Assembly: GCA_910587135.1 (NCBI GenBank) | Contig: CAJULF010000005.1 | Coordinates: 1 to 64,000, forward strand | Reading direction: 5' to 3' | DNA from: an uncultured Oscillospiraceae bacterium | GTDB lineage: Bacteria; Bacillota; Clostridia; Oscillospirales; Ruminococcaceae | DNA: 64,000 nucleotides | In this document: positions 15,249 through 24,137 of the stretch, piece by piece | How positions within the stretch are numbered: the first letter of the stretch is position 1 | How the letters are laid out: each line of letters starts with the position of its first letter | The notes under the pieces: model-generated | Database searches by the model: none | Told to the model about the DNA's origin: nothing | Seen by the model: only the letters and a program-made list of their open reading frames with translations | Position numbers and translations under genes: made by a program

Positions 15249-18236
15249 TTACTTTGCGGTAACGATATACTGCTTGGATGTTGCGGAATAGATTTTCTTG
15301 CCATTTACCTCAACATAAGACTTAACACTGTAAACATACTTCTTGCCCTTCTTCGCGGTTTCGTCTGTATACTCGGTATCGTCATCGACGGTTGCAATGC
15401 GCTTGCTCTTGCTGCTGCTTCCATACAGCTTGCGGTATACCTCGTAGCCGTCAGCGCCGTCAGCGTCTTTCCATTTGAGCACAACTCCGTCAGTGGTAGC
15501 CTTTCTGGACGTTATTGTTACCTTAGCGGGACGAACATTTACCGTTACCTTCTTGGTCTTTGCGGGGTTGGACTTGGCGGTTACTGTTATCACCGCGCTG
15601 CCCGCGGAAATTGCGGTGACTTTTCCCGATGAGTTCACTTCCACGACATCAGTATCCGAGGACTCAAACAGCAGGGTCTTGTCATCAGCGTTAGCGGGAT
15701 ATATTTTGGATTTGAAAGTGAAGCTCTGATCTATGTTAAGCGTTTTTGTCTTGGAGGGGGTTACGGAAAAGCTGCTTACAGAGGTCGCTACCGTAACCTT
15801 GCAGGTTGCCGTTAGACCGTTTACGGTTTTAGCGGTGATAGTTGCCGTACCCTTTGCAATGCCCTTTACAGAACCGCTTGCGCTTACTGTCGCAACACTC
15901 GTGTTTGAACTGCTCCAGTTTATCATGGCAGAAGCGGCGTCTGAAGGTGTGATGGTTGCGGTAAGCTGTGCCGTTCCATTGGGCTTTACCGTAACCTCTG
16001 TTTTATTCAGCGAGATACCCTCGGGCTGCTTTACGGACAGTATAAGAGCATTGGAAACGACCGACTTGGGATCGGCTGTCGCGGGGCTTGCACCGGAACC
16101 TACCTGTCCGTAGCTGTTGTTGCCCCAGCACCACAGCTCCATGTCATAGTTGATAAACCCGCCGAAACCGTTTCCTATACTTGCGTAATCTGTGTCCTTA
16201 CCCGTTACCTTTGTGAACTCGGCTCTGTTCTTGGTAGTGCCATCTCCGAGAGCGCCGCCCTTGTTGTCGCCGCTAAGCATAAGCTCTCCGCCCGAAATAA
16301 CCGCACAGGCAGTATTACCGGCAAATACATACTCAACATATGTTGATACGGATGTCGGAGTTTTAATCCTGCTGCTGTCTGTACCGAGCTGACCGCTTCC
16401 GTTTGAGCCGAATACCCACACCTTTCCGTCGGTATCCAGCGCCATGGAGTGATTTTCTGCAGCCGCTATATCACTGAATCCGTCAGCAACGGTCTCACCT
16501 TTTCTGTTGACTATCGTAAGCTGCTCGGGCTCGGAAACGGTTGAGCTGCTGTCGATGCCGAGCTGACCCGAGCTGTTAGCGCCCCATACCCATACCGTTC
16601 CGCCGCTTTCAAGCGCCAGAACATGGTTGTTGCCTACCGCCAGCTTTGATATGTTGGAGGGAATGCTGTCGATCTGTGTGGGTGAACTTACGGTTTTCGG
16701 AAGATCAAGCATCTTGGAAGATGAATTTTTACCCCAACCATATATATCGCCGCCCAAAAGCGCAAGACAGAATCCATCGGAGGGATATATCTGAATATTG
16801 CCGTATCCCGAGATGTCCTCCACCCACTCGGGCTTATTTATAGTGGATTTCCTTGAGTCAATGCCCAGCATATAGCCGGAATTATCGCCGAAAGCGTATA
16901 CGTCGTTATCCTCTGTAAGTACAAAGGTAACCTTGTTTCCGCACCACACCTGAACGGCATAATTGCTGAACCTTACCTGTGTGGGCTTGCTGCGAGATGA
17001 TGTATCGCCCAGACCCAGCTGACCGCGGTCGTTGTTGCCCCAGGTATACAGTCTGCCGTCGCTGTCTACCGCAGCTGCGTGATCAGCGCCCGCGGAATAG
17101 CTGACGATATCCTTTAATACGCGTGAGGGACTTGAAGCGGAAACTACGGGCGCGGAAAACAACTCACCGTAAGCGCCTGTACCCGCCGACGTAACCGTAC
17201 CGTTGCTTTTAAGCAAAAGCGAATGATGCTCGCCGAACGCAACGGAAGCCGCCCCCGAAGCTACCGACGCGGGAGAATTAAGATTTGTATCGCGGCTGTT
17301 CTGAAGCTGTCCGCTGCTGTTGTCACCCCATGTGTAAATATTGCCGGAGCTGTTGAGCGCGCCGGAGGAGCTTGCACCCGCAAATACCTCCACAGCGTTT
17401 GAAAGCTTGGCGGAGACAAAGGAGTTATTTGTGTTTTCACTGCCGTTGCCAAGCTGACCGCAGTCATTAAGACCCGCCGTCCATACCGTACCGTCGGTCT
17501 TGAGTATTACAGAGTGACTGCTTCCGGCGTCAACCCTGCTTACTCCGCTTGAAACGGAAACCACAGGAGTGGACGCGGAACGGTATGTACCGTTTCCAAG
17601 CTGACCGTTATCGTTACTTCCGCACGCATACAACTCACCGTTCTTTGTTACAAAAAGCGAGAAACCGTCGCCCGCCGCTATATCAACAACATCCGTCATA
17701 ATGACCTCGGCGGAGTTTCCGCTGTATCCCGAGGATCGACCCAGCTCTCCGTTGTTATTGCTGCCCCAGCCGTAAACGGTGCCGTCCGCTTTAAGAGCCA
17801 ACGTATGCGTATCACCCGCGCTTACCGCGACGACATTGTCCATCAGCTTAAGCGGAGAATCGATAATATATCTCGCCTGCGACGCGGAAACCTGTCCCTC
17901 GGAGTTATCGCCCCAGCCGTACAGTGTGCCGTTCGCATCGATAGCGAAGCTTACATTATCGTTTGCCTCGACATAAACGATATTGTTCATGACTTTCAGA
18001 CCGCTGGATTCCTCATAGGTATTTACTCCGAGCTGTCCGTAGGAGTTATCCCCCGCAGCCCAGAGCGTTTTGTCGCTTTTGATGACAAGGCTGTGATTCT
18101 CACCCACGGCAATTGTATCAGGGCTTACCAATACTGCAGCCGCGGCAGCCGAAAGTCCTGTTCCGAACGCGCAGACGGTCAAAACCTCCGCGGCGCTCAC
18201 AACAGCCGCCGTGACTTTTTTCATGATATTTGTCAT
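15249..18236 (-). CDS. Secreted RCC1-repeat protein with Big2 and fibronectin-like C-terminus
   Basis: A 995-residue exported protein. MTNIMKKVTAAVVSAAEV begins a signal peptide ending in an Ala-rich stretch. Residues about 40-730 hold roughly thirteen RCC1 repeats of about 50 residues (pattern AGxxHSLxLxxDGTVxxWGxNxxGQLG), forming beta-propeller blades. Two bacterial Ig-like group 2 domains follow (ISLNKTEVTVKPNGT..., FSVTPSKTKTLNIDQS...), then a fibronectin type III-like domain (VVLKWKDADGADGYEVYRKL). No LPXTG or dockerin is seen, so it is probably secreted or held non-covalently. GGGAGGAAATT precedes the ATG at 18236; the longer upstream frame lacks a ribosome site. RCC1 proteins in gut bacteria are presumed adhesion/interaction modules; the ligand is unknown. 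Confidence 0.9.
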   Translation of the reverse strand: MTNIMKKVTAAVVSAAEVLTVCAFGTGLSAAAAAVLVSPDTIAVGENHSLVIKSDKTLWAAGDNSYGQLGVNTYEESSGLKVMNNIVYVEANDNVSFAIDANGTLYGWGDNSEGQVSASQARYIIDSPLKLMDNVVAVSAGDTHTLALKADGTVYGWGSNNNGELGRSSGYSGNSAEVIMTDVVDIAAGDGFSLFVTKNGELYACGSNDNGQLGNGTYRSASTPVVSVSSGVSRVDAGSSHSVILKTDGTVWTAGLNDCGQLGNGSENTNNSFVSAKLSNAVEVFAGASSSGALNSSGNIYTWGDNSSGQLQNSRDTNLNSPASVASGAASVAFGEHHSLLLKSNGTVTSAGTGAYGELFSAPVVSASSPSRVLKDIVSYSAGADHAAAVDSDGRLYTWGNNDRGQLGLGDTSSRSKPTQVRFSNYAVQVWCGNKVTFVLTEDNDVYAFGDNSGYMLGIDSRKSTINKPEWVEDISGYGNIQIYPSDGFCLALLGGDIYGWGKNSSSKMLDLPKTVSSPTQIDSIPSNISKLAVGNNHVLALESGGTVWVWGANSSGQLGIDSSSTVSEPEQLTIVNRKGETVADGFSDIAAAENHSMALDTDGKVWVFGSNGSGQLGTDSSRIKTPTSVSTYVEYVFAGNTACAVISGGELMLSGDNKGGALGDGTTKNRAEFTKVTGKDTDYASIGNGFGGFINYDMELWCWGNNSYGQVGSGASPATADPKSVVSNALILSVKQPEGISLNKTEVTVKPNGTAQLTATITPSDAASAMINWSSSNTSVATVSASGSVKGIAKGTATITAKTVNGLTATCKVTVATSVSSFSVTPSKTKTLNIDQSFTFKSKIYPANADDKTLLFESSDTDVVEVNSSGKVTAISAGSAVITVTAKSNPAKTKKVTVNVRPAKVTITSRKATTDGVVLKWKDADGADGYEVYRKLYGSSSKSKRIATVDDDTEYTDETAKKGKKYVYSVKSYVEVNGKKIYSATSKQYIVTAK

Positions 18237-18378
18237 AATTTCCTCCCATCTCCGATATCCCCGGTCAAAAAACGGCATAGAAGCACACATATGCTGATCC
18301 GTCACTCGATTTTTTGGATATCAGTTTTAAGACGTTTGAATTCTGTCCGAAAAATATTTTTCGGATTGAATTTCTCTC

Positions 18379-18558
18379 TCATATATAAGACAATTTATAT
18401 GAGGGAAAAGTTGCAGTTTTTTTTAAAAATTCGCAAAAAAATTCATAAATTTTTTCTTTCGGATATTTAAAACGAAAGAATACGGAGAAATTGCCTAAAA
18501 AGCCGTGCAGAGCCGACTTAGGTTCCAAAATATCAAAACCCGACTCTGTTAATAACAT
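18379..18558 (-). CDS. Possible small protein in the leader of the RCC1 gene
   Basis: A 59-codon frame (starting MLLTESGFDILEPK) with a perfect AAGGAGG 5 nt before the second of two adjacent ATGs. It is rich in Phe and Lys and ends in KLSYI, followed by a short hairpin ATATAAATTGTCTTATAT. It lies between the promoter and the RCC1 gene. No similarity is recognised. It could be a true small protein, a leader peptide or chance; the ribosome site is the only strong support. Confidence 0.4.
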   Translation of the reverse strand: MLLTESGFDILEPKSALHGFLGNFSVFFRFKYPKEKIYEFFCEFLKKTATFPSYKLSYI

Positions 18559-18753
18559 CATCGCCTCCTTAAAAAACATAATATGCCGACGGGTATGCTG
18601 ACATTATTCCGTTTTCCGCTTCGTGCAAACTGTTTTTTCGCATAAACACAGTAATAATGGGATTGCCGCTAATATTTGTCACCTCTTTTGATAAAATTAT
18701 AAAACGGAATTGGTCATCAAAATTTTATCGCTTGCTCCCGACTGCTTATTCAT

Positions 18754-18782
18754 ATTTTATCACAAAATTTGCCATTAGTCAA
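18754..18782 (-). promoter_or_regulatory. Promoter upstream of the RCC1 gene
   Basis: Minus strand TTGACT, 17 bp, TAAAAT. It gives a leader of about 510 nt to the RCC1 start, containing a hairpin (GATAAAATT...AATTTTATC, 18683-18730). A second, weaker candidate (TTGCAC, 16 bp, TAATGT) lies at about 18603-18630. Bases 18783-18950 show nothing recognisable. Confidence 0.6.
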
Positions 18783-18983
18783 GCAAAAATTATGTGCAAA
18801 ATTCTTAATTTTTTCCATATAGATGAAAAAGCATTGGTTGTGCCGCCGGACTGTTTTACAAAATCCCGCAGAGCATTGCCGGTCAATTCCTCCGAACAAA
18901 ATAAAAGCATAACCGTCCGCTCTCAGCAAATTTATGTTACTGATTTCAACATTGCGTTACGGCATGTAAGTTATTTGCATCAG

Positions 18984-19168
18984 TTTGTATAAAGGTTGAC
19001 CTAAAGCTAATTATTTAAAAAATTTCAAAATTTCCGCTAATCATACTCCGCTTCACTTCGTTCCGCTCCGCATGCTTAGCGGAAACCGCGCACGTTTGCG
19101 TACGCAAACGTGCGGCTTTTTGAAATTTCATGCGCCGACATTGCGCGGCAAATAGGCTTTTTCTACAA
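18984..19168 (-). repeat. Family A repeat, copy A7
   Basis: Left end TTTGTATAAAGGTTGACC, right end GGCTTTTTCTACA. It is bracketed by a direct repeat: TTACGGCATGTAAGTTATTTGCAT (18956-18980, abbreviated here by position) and a near copy TTGCGGCATATAAGTTATAT at 19170-19189 continuing to GCAT. This is the clearest case of a flanking duplication that is not an obvious terminator. Confidence 0.88.
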
Positions 19169-19212
19169 ATTGCGGCATATAAGTTATATGCATTATGCAC
19201 CTATAACAAAAC

Positions 19213-19240
19213 GGGGCTGTACGCAAAACGAGCCAGCCCC
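19213..19240 (-). terminator. Terminator of the ankyrin operon
   Basis: Stem GGGGCTG/CAGCCCC followed on the minus strand by GTTTTGTTAT, 7 bp after the stop at 19247. Confidence 0.85.
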
Positions 19241-19246
19241 ATTTTC

Positions 19247-20224
19247 TTAATTTTCCGCGCCTGCCATAAGAAGCTGCTCCACGATTTCGGTAAATCCCGC
19301 TTCGGAGGCGTAATAAAGTGCGCTGTGAGCCTCGTTGTTCACGGCGTTCACGTCCGCGCCCTCCGATATCAGCATTTCGGTAAAATCGTTCTTGCCGCTT
19401 CTTGCCGCAAGGATAAGCGGAGTATCTCCGCCGGCGGTTTTTGCATTTATGTTTGCCTTTGCGGCTATCAGCGCTCTGCCGATAAACAGTTCGCCGTCGT
19501 CCGAAGCGATATGAAGCGGAGTAATGCCGTTGATATCCGCAAGCTCCGTCTGTGCGCCTGCTTCGAGCAGACGCTCGGCAATGACAAGATTCCCCTGCTG
19601 AACCGCCAGAATGAGCGGAGAATCCCCGTTGTCGTTCAGCTTGTTGACATCCGCGCCCTTTTCTATAAGCACCTTGACAACCTCCGCCTGACCGTTGCGG
19701 CATGCGTGGTGCAGTGTGGTATTTCCGTAAGCGTCGGTGTGCTCGTCCTGCGAAAGAGCTTTCACAAGCTCCCTCAGACCCGCGTGGCTTGCGTAATCTT
19801 CGGCGGTATTGTTGTTGTGATCCTTTAGCTGAATGTCAACGTCCTTGTGGTTTTCAATAAATTTAAGCGCCGCGTCGGTTTTACCGTTCTGTGCCATAAG
19901 CATAAGAGGGGTCACGCCGTCCCTGTCGGCGCAGTTCACGTCAGCGCCCGCCCCGACAAGCATTGAAACTATCTCGTAATTTCCGATCTCCGCGGCGAAA
20001 TGTATGGGCGCGCGGCTTCTCTGGTTTTCAAGCGCCGCGTCCGCGCCGTTTTCCAGCAGCATTTTCACTATTTCGCGCGAATTTTTCATGCAGGCATAAA
20101 TAAGGGGAGTGTTTCCGGATTCGTCCCGCTTGTTTATATCTATCCCGCCCTTTTTCAAAAAGGTCTGCACAACGCCCCTCTGATTGTTTTTACAAGCCTG
20201 TAAAAGCATATTGTCAAGCTGCAT
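19247..20224 (-). CDS. Ankyrin-repeat protein (325 aa)
   Basis: Nearly the whole protein is ankyrin repeats, about nine copies of 33 residues (for example SGNTPLIYACMKNSREIVK then MLLENGADAALEN; YGNTTLHHACRNGQAEVVK then VLIEKGADVNKLN; GGDTPLILAARSGK then MLISEGADVNAVN). No signal peptide or membrane segment, so it is a cytoplasmic protein-binding scaffold. Last gene of a three-gene operon (ankyrin, TPR-like, ankyrin), 17 bp after the TPR-like gene. No enzymatic domain; partner unknown. Confidence 0.92.
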   Translation of the reverse strand: MQLDNMLLQACKNNQRGVVQTFLKKGGIDINKRDESGNTPLIYACMKNSREIVKMLLENGADAALENQRSRAPIHFAAEIGNYEIVSMLVGAGADVNCADRDGVTPLMLMAQNGKTDAALKFIENHKDVDIQLKDHNNNTAEDYASHAGLRELVKALSQDEHTDAYGNTTLHHACRNGQAEVVKVLIEKGADVNKLNDNGDSPLILAVQQGNLVIAERLLEAGAQTELADINGITPLHIASDDGELFIGRALIAAKANINAKTAGGDTPLILAARSGKNDFTEMLISEGADVNAVNNEAHSALYYASEAGFTEIVEQLLMAGAEN

Positions 20225-20241
20225 TTATTTATCTCCTTTTG

Positions 20242-20679
20242 TCATAATTCGATTTTATACTGCGATAAAAACCGCTTGATCGCCGCCGCTTCCGCGTTTC
20301 GTCCCAGATTATCCAGGCACAGCGCCTCAAGCCATCTTACGCGTATAAGAGCATACCGCGCGCAGTCCGCCGAGGATTCGGGGTCAAGCGGCAGAAGATA
20401 CAGCCGCTCGCTCTCCGAAAGCGCCTTTATAAAAAAAGTTCTTTCGGATATGTCGATTTCGGACGGGCTTCCCAGCAGCTGCTCCGCGCGTTTAAGCTCG
20501 GCGAGCGACTTTTCCCACTCCCCCAGTCCGAACAGGCATAACCCGCGGTTAAACAGTGAGGCGGGGTTTTCTTTACTGATATTCTTAATCAGCCACGCCG
20601 CGGGCAGATCCCCCGCGGACAGAGCGCGGTACAGCCGCATATCGGCATTTGCCGAGGTTTTATTACCGTAAAGCTCCAT
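20242..20679 (-). CDS. Small TPR-like helical protein
   Basis: A 145-residue soluble helical protein. The segment NPASLFNRGLCLFGLGEWEKS with LAELKRAEQLL reads as a TPR motif, and LEALCLDNLGRNAEAAAIKRFL as part of another. It lies between two ankyrin genes on the same strand with gaps of 15-17 bp, so all three are expected to work together. The function is unknown. Confidence 0.65.
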   Translation of the reverse strand: MELYGNKTSANADMRLYRALSAGDLPAAWLIKNISKENPASLFNRGLCLFGLGEWEKSLAELKRAEQLLGSPSEIDISERTFFIKALSESERLYLLPLDPESSADCARYALIRVRWLEALCLDNLGRNAEAAAIKRFLSQYKIEL

Positions 20680-20694
20680 ATCGCACCCAAACCG

Positions 20695-21903
20695 TTATAT
20701 CATCAGTTCCAGAGCGTCCTGGAATCCTCTTGCGGCACATATCTCCGCGGCGGATTCCCCCGCGTTGTTCTTGATATTGAAATCCGCGCCCGCTCTTAAA
20801 AACCAGCGCACTCTCTTTTCGCCGCTGCGTTTGCAGGCAAGCAGCAGTGGCGTGTTGCCATTGTTATCCCGAGCGTTTATGTCAGCGCCCGCCTTTACCA
20901 GAGCCTTTGCTGCGTCATCGGTAACATTCACTGCTGCCAGATGAAGCGGAGTTGTTCCGTTGTTTGACGATACGCTGACATTCGCCCCGTTTTCTATAAG
21001 AGCGAGGGATATGGGAAGATTTGCGTAGGCTTCGGTGCGCAGGTGGCGGTTGTCTATGTCGCTGAGCGATTCCATAAGTACGGTATAGCCGTTTTTATCG
21101 GTAACGTCAAGATTTTTCAGGAGCTTAACAATTTCGCATTTGCAGTCATAAATGGGGTCATGGAAACGGCGGTCATAGAAAAAACGGAAAGGGTAAAATA
21201 CAAGCGAAAAGACCGCCGGATAACCGTCATCATCACATTTGGTTTCGTCCGCGCCCGCTTCAAGCAGCATTTTTGCGATCTCCGTGTTTCCGTTCCGCAG
21301 CGCCAGCGCGAGAGGAGTAAGCCCGCATGTGTTTATCCAATAGCTGTTGCCGCCGACGGGACCCGCGCTCGCGGCATCCGCGTCCGAACCCTTTTCGATA
21401 AGCGCTTTGGCAAGCTTCGTGCTGTTATTCATAGCCGCATACATAAGAGGGGTCAGCCCGAATTTATTGGAGCGGTCAAGCTGCGAGAGATCATAGTTTT
21501 CCACAAAGAAAAGGGCGAGCTCCTCGTTCTTTTCAACACATCTCAGCAGTATGTTATCCCCGTCCGAGGCTTCGGAATACATATCCGCGCCAAGTCTTTC
21601 CATCTCCTTAAAAAACTCGGGAGCTATATAGCTCTCGGCGCACTTAAGAACAAGACATTCCTTTTTTATCAGCTTGAAATTGATGTCAAAGCCCTTGGAA
21701 ACAAGAAATTCGAGCAGACCGATATCATTCGCTTTAAAAGCCGAAATAACAGCTTCCATCAGCTTTTCGACATCGTCGTCATCGTCAAAGTCTATTTCGT
21801 TAAGGTGGGCTTCGACAACGCCGCAGGCGTCTTTTTCTCTTCCCTGCCAGAAACAGGTTTTGATCTCGTTTACGATTTGATAATCCATAATATGTAAGTT
21901 CAC
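20695..21903 (-). CDS. Ankyrin-repeat protein (402 aa)
   Basis: N-terminal non-repeat helical part with an acidic stretch (IDFDDDDDVEK), then ankyrin repeats at about residues 145-260 (FGLTPLMYAAMNNSTKLAK, CGLTPLALALRNGNTEIAK) and 310-400 (NGTTPLHLAAVNVTDDAAK, NGNTPLLLACKRSGEKRV). An insertion rich in Tyr/Phe (FYPFRFFYDRRFHDPIYD) interrupts the array. First gene of the ankyrin operon. The start is uncertain: a GTG at 21903 lies 3 nt after AAAAAGGTCG, and an in-frame ATG at 21888 lies too far from it. Confidence 0.85.
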   Translation of the reverse strand: MNLHIMDYQIVNEIKTCFWQGREKDACGVVEAHLNEIDFDDDDDVEKLMEAVISAFKANDIGLLEFLVSKGFDINFKLIKKECLVLKCAESYIAPEFFKEMERLGADMYSEASDGDNILLRCVEKNEELALFFVENYDLSQLDRSNKFGLTPLMYAAMNNSTKLAKALIEKGSDADAASAGPVGGNSYWINTCGLTPLALALRNGNTEIAKMLLEAGADETKCDDDGYPAVFSLVFYPFRFFYDRRFHDPIYDCKCEIVKLLKNLDVTDKNGYTVLMESLSDIDNRHLRTEAYANLPISLALIENGANVSVSSNNGTTPLHLAAVNVTDDAAKALVKAGADINARDNNGNTPLLLACKRSGEKRVRWFLRAGADFNIKNNAGESAAEICAARGFQDALELMI

Positions 21904-21928
21904 CGACCTTTTTGTTAATTTTGTAAAA

Positions 21929-21957
21929 ATTATAGCACATATTCAGGTGAAAGTCAA
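21929..21957 (-). promoter_or_regulatory. Promoter of the ankyrin operon
   Basis: Minus strand TTGACT, 17 bp, TATAAT, 26 bp upstream of the GTG start of the 402-residue protein. Confidence 0.85.
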
Positions 21958-22001
21958 TGCTAAACAGATAAAAAATCAAAGATTATGCCGCGCATTTCCT
22001 T

Positions 22002-22163
22002 AGAGCCTGTTTAGTAGCTCGGCGTGCACAGATCACGCGTCGGATTTTTCGGCAGACGACGGCAATTTTTCTTGAAATACTGTATGTATTTCAAGAAAAA
22101 TTGGCTAAGTATGCCGGAAAATCAGTAAGCGAGATGCGTGCGACGAGCTACTAAACAGGCTCT
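22002..22163. repeat. Family C inverted repeat (MITE-like)
   Basis: A 162-bp element with perfect 20-bp terminal inverted repeats (AGAGCCTGTTTAGTAGCTCG). Its centre is an 18-bp perfect stem, CAATTTTTCTTGAAATAC, with a 5-nt loop (22063-22103). No open frame. A fragment of its end (AAGAGCCTGTTT) recurs at 63348-63359. Confidence 0.85.
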
Positions 22164-22183
22164 TAGAAGTACACTTGCTCAAT

Positions 22184-22371
22184 CTGTATATAAAGGTTGA
22201 CCTAAAGCTAATTATTTAAAAAAATTTCAAAATTTCCGCTAATCATACTCCGCTCCACTTCGTTCCGCTCCGAATGCTTAGCGGAAACCGCGCGCGTTTG
22301 CGTTTGCAAACGCGCGACTTTTTGAAATTTAATGCGCCGATATTGCGTTGTCAACAGGCTTTTTCTACAAG
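22184..22371 (-). repeat. Family A repeat, copy A8
   Basis: Left end CTGTATATAAAGGTTG, right end GGCTTTTTCTACAAG. Arm hairpin CGTTTGCGTTTGCAAACG. It abuts the stop codon of the MBL hydrolase gene and lies 21 bp from the family C element; together they fill the gap 21958-22380. Confidence 0.9.
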
Positions 22372-22380
22372 CCGCTGCTT

Positions 22381-23142
22381 TTACAGCCACACAGCCCAGT
22401 CACCGTAATCAAAAGTTCCGCTGCCATGGCAGAGCAGTCCTTTGGATTTAAGTTCGCGGAAAGCGTCCCTCATGCGAATAATGATTTCAGGCATGATGTT
22501 CAGCGAATGATGAGCGGGAAACACCTTGGCGGCAGGCAGCTCGGATATCTTTTCCAAAGAGGAAAGATAAGCGGCGGGGTCGGTAGAGGGATAGTATGCG
22601 AACAGCGTATCCTTATACACCAGGTCACCGGTAAAAAGATATCCCCTTTCCTTTTCCCAAAAGCACATATGCCCCGGGGAGTGTCCCGGGGTATGCAGCA
22701 CTTCGATCTCGCGCCCGCCAATATCAATTATATCATGGTCGCTCAATATCCTTGTCGGAGTACCCTGAAACATGACATAGCCGCTTACGTCGAAGCCCTC
22801 GGGCAGATCGCAGCGGTCAGTGACCATGCCCCTGACCGTTTCGGCGGACAGCGGAAACTTCCCGTTAAGCCAATTCAGTTCCTCGCCGTGGGCATAAAAA
22901 TCGGGGAAATATCCGTGTCCGCCGATATGATCCCAGTGGATATGTGTGGCAACGGCGGTCACAGGCTTATCTGTAAGCCGCATTACTTCATCGTAAATAT
23001 TGCATATCCCAAGCCCCGTATCGATAAGCAGGCTGCGCTCAGTTCCGTTTAAAAGATAGCAGTGGGTTTCCTCCCAATGCCGATATTCACTGATAATAAA
23101 CGTTTCGTTGTCGATTTTGTCTGATGTAAACCAGTTGTCCAT
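22381..23142 (-). CDS. MBL-fold metallo-hydrolase
   Basis: A 253-residue metallo-beta-lactamase-fold enzyme. Metal ligands are visible: THIHWDHIGGHG (HxHxDH), the later His in LHTPGHSPGHMCFW, the Asp in FTGDLVYKD, and the terminal His in FPAHHSLN. This matches the glyoxalase-II-like hydrolase group; the substrate cannot be told. AAGGAGATAATT precedes the ATG at 23142; the upstream in-frame ATG lacks a ribosome site. Single-gene unit with its own promoter. Confidence 0.88.
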   Translation of the reverse strand: MDNWFTSDKIDNETFIISEYRHWEETHCYLLNGTERSLLIDTGLGICNIYDEVMRLTDKPVTAVATHIHWDHIGGHGYFPDFYAHGEELNWLNGKFPLSAETVRGMVTDRCDLPEGFDVSGYVMFQGTPTRILSDHDIIDIGGREIEVLHTPGHSPGHMCFWEKERGYLFTGDLVYKDTLFAYYPSTDPAAYLSSLEKISELPAAKVFPAHHSLNIMPEIIIRMRDAFRELKSKGLLCHGSGTFDYGDWAVWL

Positions 23143-23245
23143 AATTATCTCCTTAAAGTAAGCTGCTCCGCTCAAACGAGCGAACTCGCGGGACGGATTG
23201 TGTTACACTTCGCTTTAATAAGCGATTCCCAAACGCCCCGCATTT

Positions 23246-23274
23246 ATTATACAGCACCGTGCCGAAAATGTCAA
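23246..23274 (-). promoter_or_regulatory. Promoter of the MBL hydrolase gene
   Basis: Minus strand TTGACA, 17 bp, TATAAT. The -35 box overlaps the last codons of the sirtuin gene. Confidence 0.88.
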
Positions 23275-24137
23275 CAGCAATTAAGCACCTCCGAGATATC
23301 CCCGTTTATAAGGATCGCTTGTGCCGCGATATCTTCGGGGCACACAGCTTCTCCGAAATTAACGCTGGCATAAACCGCCTTGGGATTTTCCGCGGTCAGT
23401 TTCCAGAACGGATATTTTATAATTGATGGGGTGTTGTAGCCAACTCCCAGCTCAAGATAAAGTATACGTCCGCTTTTGCGGGAGCGGATAAATTCCGAGC
23501 AGCGCTCCGCTGCCGCGTGCCAGCCCGCGTCCTCGACAAAACTGTCATCCGAACGCAGATTCAGTGTCAGCGGCTTTCCGCAGCGCGGGCACTTCGGAAG
23601 CAGGTCCGAGGGCACTTTCATATCCGACTGCCGCCGATACATTTCCCTTATCAGGTATTCGTTGTCGAAGGTTTCTCCGCAGCACGGCACGGAGCATTGA
23701 AACAGCCCGTAATCACCCTGAGTGTAAAACAGGCGTTTTTTATCGAAACCGGCCCGCTGAAAGCAATGGTCAACATTGGTGGTGAGCACGAAATAATCCT
23801 TCCCGCCGACAAGAGTGAGCAGCTCCCCGTACAGCGGCTTCGGGGGCGGAGAATAGCGGTTGAGCATTATATTCCTGCTCCGGAAAGCCCACATCTCCTC
23901 GTCTGTTTCAAAGGTGTAGAACCCTCCCTCATACATATCGTGAAATCCGTATTTCTCCTCAAAATCCGCGAAGTTATCATGAAAGCGCTTCCCCGAATAT
24001 TCGTAACCCGCCGACGCGGACAGACCCGCTCCCGCTCCTATAACTACGGAATCGGCATTTTGCAGCGCATTGCCAAGCTGTTCAATCTGTACCGAGCAGT
24101 CTTTTGTAGATTTGAAAATCTCCGTTCTTGAAAACAT
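23271..24137 (-). CDS. Class M sirtuin (SirTM-like protein ADP-ribosyltransferase)
   Basis: A 288-residue SIR2-fold protein. NAD-binding GAGAGLSASAGYEYSG, the catalytic-region TTNVDHCFQRAG and QGDYG, and a zinc knuckle (VPCCGETF then KCPRCGKPL) are present. The lack of the usual HG catalytic motif and the partner macrodomain place it with SirTMs, which ADP-ribosylate proteins rather than deacylate them. In staphylococci and streptococci the target is a lipoylated GcvH-like protein; no GcvH-L or lipoate ligase gene is nearby here, so the target may differ. GAGGTG precedes the ATG at 24137, which lies inside the macrodomain gene (56-bp overlap), indicating coupled translation. Confidence 0.88.
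   Translation of the reverse strand: MFSRTEIFKSTKDCSVQIEQLGNALQNADSVVIGAGAGLSASAGYEYSGKRFHDNFADFEEKYGFHDMYEGGFYTFETDEEMWAFRSRNIMLNRYSPPPKPLYGELLTLVGGKDYFVLTTNVDHCFQRAGFDKKRLFYTQGDYGLFQCSVPCCGETFDNEYLIREMYRRQSDMKVPSDLLPKCPRCGKPLTLNLRSDDSFVEDAGWHAAAERCSEFIRSRKSGRILYLELGVGYNTPSIIKYPFWKLTAENPKAVYASVNFGEAVCPEDIAAQAILINGDISEVLNCC

Noticed and set aside
18559..18782. Cyclic-di-GMP or other riboswitch in the RCC1 leader
   Set aside because: No match to known riboswitch core motifs could be found by eye; only a simple hairpin is present.
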